From Micromonospora sp. NBRC 110009 (GTDB taxonomy: Bacteria; Actinomycetota; Actinomycetes; Mycobacteriales; Micromonosporaceae), in contig NZ_CP130427.1 of the NCBI RefSeq assembly GCF_030518795.1, forward strand, positions 4,960,001 through 5,024,000: a stretch of DNA of 64,000 nt, given 5' to 3'. The notes beneath the pieces were generated by a model. The model was not told the DNA's origin. It searched no databases and worked only from the letters and a program-made list of their open reading frames with translations. This document shows positions 59,698-64,000 of this stretch, piece after piece. The first letter of the stretch is position 1. The number at the start of each line of letters is the position of its first letter. Made by a program: the position numbers and the translations under genes.

Positions 59698-61559
59698 TGT
59701 TCGAGAAGGTGCTGATCGCCAACCGGGGCGAGATCGCGCTCCGCGTGCTGCGCGCCTGCCGGGAACTGGGGGTGCGTACCGTGGTGGTGCACTCCAGTGC
59801 CGATGCGGACTCGTTGCCGGTGCGGCTGGCCGACGAGACCGTCCGGATCGGACCGGCGGCCAGCCGGCAGAGCTACCTCAACGCCGCCGCCATCGTCGAG
59901 GCCGCCCGGCAGACCGGCGCGCAGGCCGTGCACCCCGGCTACGGCTTCCTCTCCGAGGACGCCGACTTCGCCGAGATCTGCGCGGAGAACGGGCTGACCT
60001 TCGTCGGCCCGCCGCCGGAGGTGATGTCCGCCCTCGCCGACAAGTCCATCGCCCGGGCACTGATGAGCAAGGCCGGGCTGCCGTTGCCCCCGGGCAGCGT
60101 GCGTACCCTGCCGACGGCGACCGACGCGCTGGAGGTGGCCGCCGACATCGGGTACCCGGTGATCGTCAAGGCCGCGGCCGGCGGGGGCGGGCGCGGGATG
60201 ACCGTGGTCCGCTGCGCCACCGAGCTGCCCCGCGCGTACGCCCGCACCCGCGCCGCCGCCCAGCTCGCCTTCGGTGACGACCGGGTGTACGTCGAGCGAT
60301 ACCTCACCGACGCCCGGCACGTCGAGGTGCAGGTGCTCTGCGACGGCCACGGCAACGGGATCCACCTGGGCACCCGGGACTGCTCGGTGCAGCGCCGCCA
60401 CCAGAAGCTCGTCGAGGAGGCCCCGGCCCCGGCGCTGCGCCAGTCCACCCTGGACACCCTCGCCGAGGCCGCGCTGCGGGGCGCCCTGGCGGTCGGCTTC
60501 ACCGGCGTCGGCACGTTCGAGTTCCTGGTGGACGCGGCGGAGGAGTGCCACTTCCTGGAGATCAACTGCCGGATCCAAGTGGAGCACCCGGTGACCGAGA
60601 TGGTGACCGGCGTCGACCTGGTCCACGAGCAGCTGCACGTCGCCGCCGGTACGCCGCTGCGCCTGCGCCAGGAGGACATCCGGCTGCGCGGGGTGGCGGT
60701 GGAGTGCCGGGTCAACGTGGAGGACCCGGACCGGGACTTCGCCCCCGCGCCCGGCCGGCTCGACCGGTTCCGCCCCCCGGGCGGTCCGTTCACCCGGGTC
60801 GACACCCACGGGCACCCCGGCTACCTGGTCAGCCCGCACTACGACTCGCTGCTGGCCAAGGTGGCCGTCTGGGCGCCGGACCGGGACGGGGCGCTGGCCC
60901 GGCTGGACCGTGCCCTCGGCGAGTTCGACGTCGGCGGGCCCGGCGTGCGCACCACCATCCCGTTCGCCCGGCGGGTGCTGCGCGACCCGGCCTTCCGCGC
61001 CGGCCGGCACACCACCGGCCTGGTCGACCGGCTGCTCGCCGCCCCCGCCGACACCGCCCCGACCAATGGGGCCGCCCCGACCAATGGGGCCGCCCCGGCC
61101 AAGGCGGCCGCCCCGGCCGCGGGGACCGCTCCGGCGAATGGAACCGCCCCGGCCAACGGAAAAGCCCCGGCCAAGGTAACCGCGTCGGCCAACGGGACCG
61201 GCCCGGCCAACGGGACTGCCACGGCCAAGGGAACCGTGTCGGCAAACGGGACCGCGTCGGCCAACGGGGTCCGTCCCGATCACGGCGCCGCAGCGGCCAA
61301 CGGGAACGGGTCCGCCGCCGCGGCCGTACCTGCCGACGCCAACACCGACGCCGGGGCCCCGCCCGGTCCCGCCGATGCCGCCCCGGTCAGCGGAGCCGTC
61401 TGCCCGCCCGGCGCCGCGGAATCCGTACCCGGGGCGGGCACCGCCGCCCCGACCGCCGCCGACCCCGTACCTGTTGCTCGAGCCGACGCCGACCCGGCCG
61501 GCCGTACCCCCGTCACCGCCGCGCCCGCCGCCGGCCCGACCGCTTGGAGGACCCGATGA
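59697..61559 (+). CDS. accC: Biotin carboxylase with long repetitive C-terminal tail
   Basis: Encodes 620 residues. Residues 1-445 are a normal biotin carboxylase: start KVLIANRGEIALRVLRACRE, ATP-grasp loop IVKAAAGGGGRGMTVV, and catalytic FLEINCRIQVEHPVTEMVTG. It carboxylates biotin on AccB using ATP and bicarbonate. From about residue 450 the protein continues for 170 residues of Ala/Pro/Asn/Gly/Thr repeats (units such as APTNGA, APANGT, APAKV), absent from standard AccC. The tail is open to the coupled stop (ATGA) and uses the same codon bias. Confidence 0.93.
   Translation: MFEKVLIANRGEIALRVLRACRELGVRTVVVHSSADADSLPVRLADETVRIGPAASRQSYLNAAAIVEAARQTGAQAVHPGYGFLSEDADFAEICAENGLTFVGPPPEVMSALADKSIARALMSKAGLPLPPGSVRTLPTATDALEVAADIGYPVIVKAAAGGGGRGMTVVRCATELPRAYARTRAAAQLAFGDDRVYVERYLTDARHVEVQVLCDGHGNGIHLGTRDCSVQRRHQKLVEEAPAPALRQSTLDTLAEAALRGALAVGFTGVGTFEFLVDAAEECHFLEINCRIQVEHPVTEMVTGVDLVHEQLHVAAGTPLRLRQEDIRLRGVAVECRVNVEDPDRDFAPAPGRLDRFRPPGGPFTRVDTHGHPGYLVSPHYDSLLAKVAVWAPDRDGALARLDRALGEFDVGGPGVRTTIPFARRVLRDPAFRAGRHTTGLVDRLLAAPADTAPTNGAAPTNGAAPAKAAAPAAGTAPANGTAPANGKAPAKVTASANGTGPANGTATAKGTVSANGTASANGVRPDHGAAAANGNGSAAAAVPADANTDAGAPPGPADAAPVSGAVCPPGAAESVPGAGTAAPTAADPVPVARADADPAGRTPVTAAPAAGPTAWRTR
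61040..61300 (+). repeat. Short tandem repeats coding the AccC tail
   Basis: About a dozen imperfect 18-base units of the form CCGGCCAACGGGACCGCC run through this stretch, giving the hexapeptide family A-P-A-N-G-T. They vary at third positions and include a nearly exact duplication at 61069-61104. Confidence 0.7.
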
Positions 61560-62263
61560 CCGTAGCTCCCGATCGACCGCTCGCCAGCGAGATCACCGAC
61601 ATCCTGGTCACGCACTGCGGCCTGGACGCCGAGGCCGCCGCGCGGACCCCGGCCGCCAGCCTGGAGGAGCTCGGCATGGACTCGCTGGCTCTGCTCGAAC
61701 TCTCCGCGGTCGTCGCGGACCGGTGGCGGGTGAAGATCCCGGAGCAGGCCGCGCAGCTCAGCATCGGCGGCGTGGCCGAGCTGGTGGCCCGCCAGGCCGA
61801 CCCGCCGGGCCACACCGAGAACAGCGTCGACATCGCCGCGCCGCTGCCCCTGGTCTGGGACGTCACCAACGACGTCGCCCGGTGGACCGAGCTGTTCACC
61901 GAGTACGCCGTGGCGGAGATCCTGGAGCGGGACGGCGACACCGTCCGGTTCCGGCTCACCATGCACCCGGACGAGAACGGGGTCTCCTGGAGCTGGGTCA
62001 GCGAACGTACCGCCGACCCGGTCACCCGGCAGGTCCGGGCCCGCCGGGTGGAGACCGGCCCGTTCGAGTACATGCGCATCCACTGGCGCTACGACGAGAT
62101 CCCGGGCGGCACCCGGATGACCTGGGTGCAGGACTTCGCCATGAAGCCCACCGCCCCGGTCGACAACGCCGGCATGACCGAGCGGATCAACACCAACAGC
62201 AAGGTCCAGCTCGCCGTCATCAAGGAGCGGATCGAGCGGGCGTACGCGGGAGGCGCGCGATGA
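61556..62263 (+). CDS. Acyl carrier protein fused to a polyketide aromatase/cyclase
   Basis: Encodes 235 residues. Residues 1-80 are an ACP: helix I (EITDILVTHCGLD) and the phosphopantetheine site ELGMDSLALLEL with Ser43. From residue 85 a SRPBCC/START-type aromatase follows (NSVDIAAPLPLVWDVTNDVA; RWTELFTEYAVAEILERDGD; RMTWVQDFAMKP), as in TcmN and WhiE-VI N-terminal domains. The ACP carries the growing chain and the aromatase would fold the first ring. In most clusters these are separate genes, so the fusion is unusual. Stop overlaps the next start (ATGA). Confidence 0.9.
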   Translation: MTVAPDRPLASEITDILVTHCGLDAEAAARTPAASLEELGMDSLALLELSAVVADRWRVKIPEQAAQLSIGGVAELVARQADPPGHTENSVDIAAPLPLVWDVTNDVARWTELFTEYAVAEILERDGDTVRFRLTMHPDENGVSWSWVSERTADPVTRQVRARRVETGPFEYMRIHWRYDEIPGGTRMTWVQDFAMKPTAPVDNAGMTERINTNSKVQLAVIKERIERAYAGGAR

Positions 62264-62667
62264 CCGACACCACGACCGCCCGGGTCTCCGTCCACGACGT
62301 CACCGCCGACCGGCGGCGCGGCGGCGAGCTGCGGGTGCTGCTCGGCCCGAAGACCGTCGGCAGCACCTCCGGCTTCCTTGGGGTGGCCACCCTCGCGCCG
62401 GGGGAGCGGATCGCCGAGCACTACCACCCGTACAGCGAGGAGTTCCTCTACGTCGCCCGCGGCGCGATCACCGTCGACCTGGACGACCGGCCGGTGCCGC
62501 TCGGCACCGGGGAGGCGCTCTTCGTGGCGAAGGACGTCCGGCACCGGCTGCGCAACACCGGCGACGAGCCGGCCGAGGTGGTCTTCCACCTGGGGCCGCT
62601 CGCCCCCCGCCCGGAGTTGGGCCACGTCGACACCGAGGTGGCCCCACCACCCCGGGAACCGTCGTGA
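62260..62667 (+). CDS. Cupin-domain polyketide cyclase
   Basis: Encodes 135 residues. It is a single cupin: GFLGVATLAPGERIAEHYHP and SEEFLYVARGAITVDL contain the metal ligands (HYH, E), with a second motif near VRHRLRNTGDEPAEVVFHL. Homologous cupins (WhiE ORF II, RemF-type) guide ring closure in spore pigment and pentangular polyphenol pathways, where they also precede KS-alpha. The stop overlaps the KS start (GTGA). Confidence 0.88.
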   Translation: MTDTTTARVSVHDVTADRRRGGELRVLLGPKTVGSTSGFLGVATLAPGERIAEHYHPYSEEFLYVARGAITVDLDDRPVPLGTGEALFVAKDVRHRLRNTGDEPAEVVFHLGPLAPRPELGHVDTEVAPPPREPS

Positions 62668-63932
62668 CCGGCCGGCGGACCGTGGTCACCGGGGTGGGCG
62701 TCGTCGCACCCGGCGGCGCCACCCGGGACCGATTCTGGAAGACCATCACCGAGGGGCGCACCGCCACCCGGCGGATCAGCTTCTTCGACCCGTCGCCGTT
62801 CCGCTCGCAGATCGCCGCCGAGTGCGACTTCGACCCGGACGCCGCCGGGATCACCCTCGCCGAACGGCGACGCGCCGACCGGTACGTGCAGTTCGCGCTC
62901 GCCTGCTCCACCGAGGCCCTCGCCGACAGCGGGCTGACCCTCACCGACGCCGAACGCGAGCGCGCCGGCGTGGTGCTCGGCACCGCCGTCGGCGGCACCA
63001 TGGCCCTCGAGCGGGAGTACGTCCGGGTCAGCGACTCGGGCCGGCACTGGCTGGTCGACCACGCGCTCGGCGGGCCGTACCTCTACCAGGCGCTGGTGCC
63101 CAGCAGCCTGGCCGCCGACGTGGCCTGCCGGCACGGCCTGCACGGCCCGGCCCAGGTCGTCTCCACCGGCTGCACCTCCGGCATCGACGCCATCGGGTAC
63201 GCCCACCAGTTGATCGCCGACGGCGAGGCGGACGTGGTGCTCGCCGGGGCGTCCGACTCGCCGATCTCCCCGGTCACCGTCGCCTCCTTCGACGCCATCC
63301 AGGCCACCAGTCCGGACAACGACGACCCGGAGCACGCCTCCCGGCCGTTCGACGCCGACCGGCACGGCTTCGTGCTTGCCGAGGGCGCGGCCGTGCTGGT
63401 GCTGGAGGAGGCCGAGCACGCCCGCCGCCGGGGCGCGCACGTCTACTGCGAGCTGGCCGGCTACGCCAGCCGCAGCAACGGCTTCCACATGACCGGGCTG
63501 CGCCCCGACGGGGTGGAGATGGGCCTGGCCATCTCCGATGCGCTGCGCCAGGCCCGGCTCGCCCCGTCGGCCGTGTCGTACATCAGCGCGCACGGCTCCG
63601 GCACCCGGCAGAACGACCGGCACGAGACCGCCGCGTTCAAGCGGGCGCTCGGTGCCACCGCCTACCGGGTGCCGATCAGCTCGATCAAATCGATGGTCGG
63701 GCACTCGCTCGGCGCCATCGGCTCCATCGAGATGGCCGCCTGCGCGCTCGCCATCGAGTACGGGGTGGTGCCGCCCACCGCGAACTGGAGCACCCGCGAC
63801 CCGGAGTGCGACCTGGACTACGTGCCCAACGAGGCCCGCGAGGTGCCGGTCGACGTGGCGCTCTCGGTGGGCAGCGGGTTCGGCGGCTTCCAGTCCGCGA
63901 TGGTGTTCCGCCGGCTGGCGGTGAACTCATGA
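62664..63932 (+). CDS. Type II polyketide synthase ketosynthase alpha
   Basis: Encodes 422 residues from a GTG. It is a complete KS-alpha with catalytic Cys170 in VVSTGCTSGIDAIGY, His310 in SYISAHGSGTRQND, and SSIKSMVGHSLGAIGS containing Lys342 and His347. With KS-beta it extends the poly-beta-keto chain from malonyl units made by the linked carboxylase. It is followed directly by the chain-length-factor gene with an ATGA overlap. Confidence 0.96.
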   Translation: MTGRRTVVTGVGVVAPGGATRDRFWKTITEGRTATRRISFFDPSPFRSQIAAECDFDPDAAGITLAERRRADRYVQFALACSTEALADSGLTLTDAERERAGVVLGTAVGGTMALEREYVRVSDSGRHWLVDHALGGPYLYQALVPSSLAADVACRHGLHGPAQVVSTGCTSGIDAIGYAHQLIADGEADVVLAGASDSPISPVTVASFDAIQATSPDNDDPEHASRPFDADRHGFVLAEGAAVLVLEEAEHARRRGAHVYCELAGYASRSNGFHMTGLRPDGVEMGLAISDALRQARLAPSAVSYISAHGSGTRQNDRHETAAFKRALGATAYRVPISSIKSMVGHSLGAIGSIEMAACALAIEYGVVPPTANWSTRDPECDLDYVPNEAREVPVDVALSVGSGFGGFQSAMVFRRLAVNS

Positions 63933-64000
63933 CGGCGCGGGCGGTGGTGACCGGGATCGGGGTGGTGGCGCCCAGTGGCGTCGGCGCCGACGCGCACTGG
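63929..64000 (+). CDS. Ketosynthase beta/chain length factor, N-terminus only
   Basis: The first 24 codons are visible (ARAVVTGIGVVAPSGVGADAHW) and match the start of KS-beta proteins, in the universal position after KS-alpha. The ATG lies in the KS-alpha stop (ATGA). The gene continues beyond the right edge, so the Gln replacing the active-site Cys cannot be checked. Confidence 0.85.
   Translation, partial: MTARAVVTGIGVVAPSGVGADAHW

Noticed and set aside
1..64000. tRNA, rRNA, CRISPR arrays, complete insertion sequences
   Set aside because: Looked for in the gaps and found none: no cloverleaf-like CCA-ending segments, no regularly spaced direct repeats, and no transposase or integrase genes.

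Overview
The window is a very GC-rich, gene-dense stretch of actinomycete chromosome. GTG starts, GTGA/ATGA start-stop overlaps, F420-type enzymes, SARP and LacI/LuxR regulators and a type II polyketide locus all fit a filamentous actinomycete. The gene mix and the many leaderless starts suggest Micromonosporaceae (Micromonospora-like). That assignment is inference, not a database match. I see no tRNA, rRNA, CRISPR array or intact insertion sequence.

Layout. 1-1441: a small accessory block with the edge of a VapBC-type module, a DivIVA-like coiled-coil gene with a small partner, and a mini GntR regulator. 1581-9115: a secreted M36 metalloprotease, a secreted RNase Sa-type nuclease next to a barstar inhibitor, MazG-like, HD-domain and anti-sigma-type genes, a DedA protein and a LacI regulator. 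9225-22831: a minus-strand, tightly coupled contractile injection system (phage-tail-like) operon. In transcription order it encodes two membrane proteins (one with a HExxH motif), a Pvc16-like cap, sheath, tube, a repeat-rich protein, a LysM hub protein, a VgrG/gpV spike, a small candidate tip, gp25, a baseplate J protein fused to an Asp-box propeller, a tail protein I, and three membrane-anchored proteins. No AAA+ ATPase or recognisable tape measure lies in it. An LppM-like lipoprotein gene precedes it.

23.9-55 kb is mostly housekeeping and accessory metabolism: kinase-like, NUDIX, FUSC and hydrolase genes; two transporter/regulator pairs with clear palindromic operators (LacI/MFS, MarR/MFS); a GT87 mannosyltransferase-like protein; a LysE/LysR pair; a tetrapyrrole methyltransferase fragment; two overlapping fluoride channel genes; PaaK/PaaI; a glycosyltransferase; and two divergent large ATPase regulators (cyclase-AAA and LuxR-AAA). 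Next come DUF5995, CGNR and hydrolase genes, an APC permease, an F420 oxidoreductase, LtrA and a membrane-anchored helix-hairpin-helix protein.

55.3 kb to the right edge is the start of a type II polyketide cluster. A SARP activator and a TcmI-type cyclase run leftward. A second TcmI-type cyclase, a complete dedicated acetyl-CoA carboxylase (fused beta-alpha, BCCP, biotin carboxylase), an ACP-aromatase fusion, a cupin cyclase, KS-alpha and the first codons of KS-beta run rightward, nearly all translationally coupled. The cupin-KS-KS order resembles spore-pigment (whiE) and pentangular polyphenol clusters. The cluster continues outside the window.
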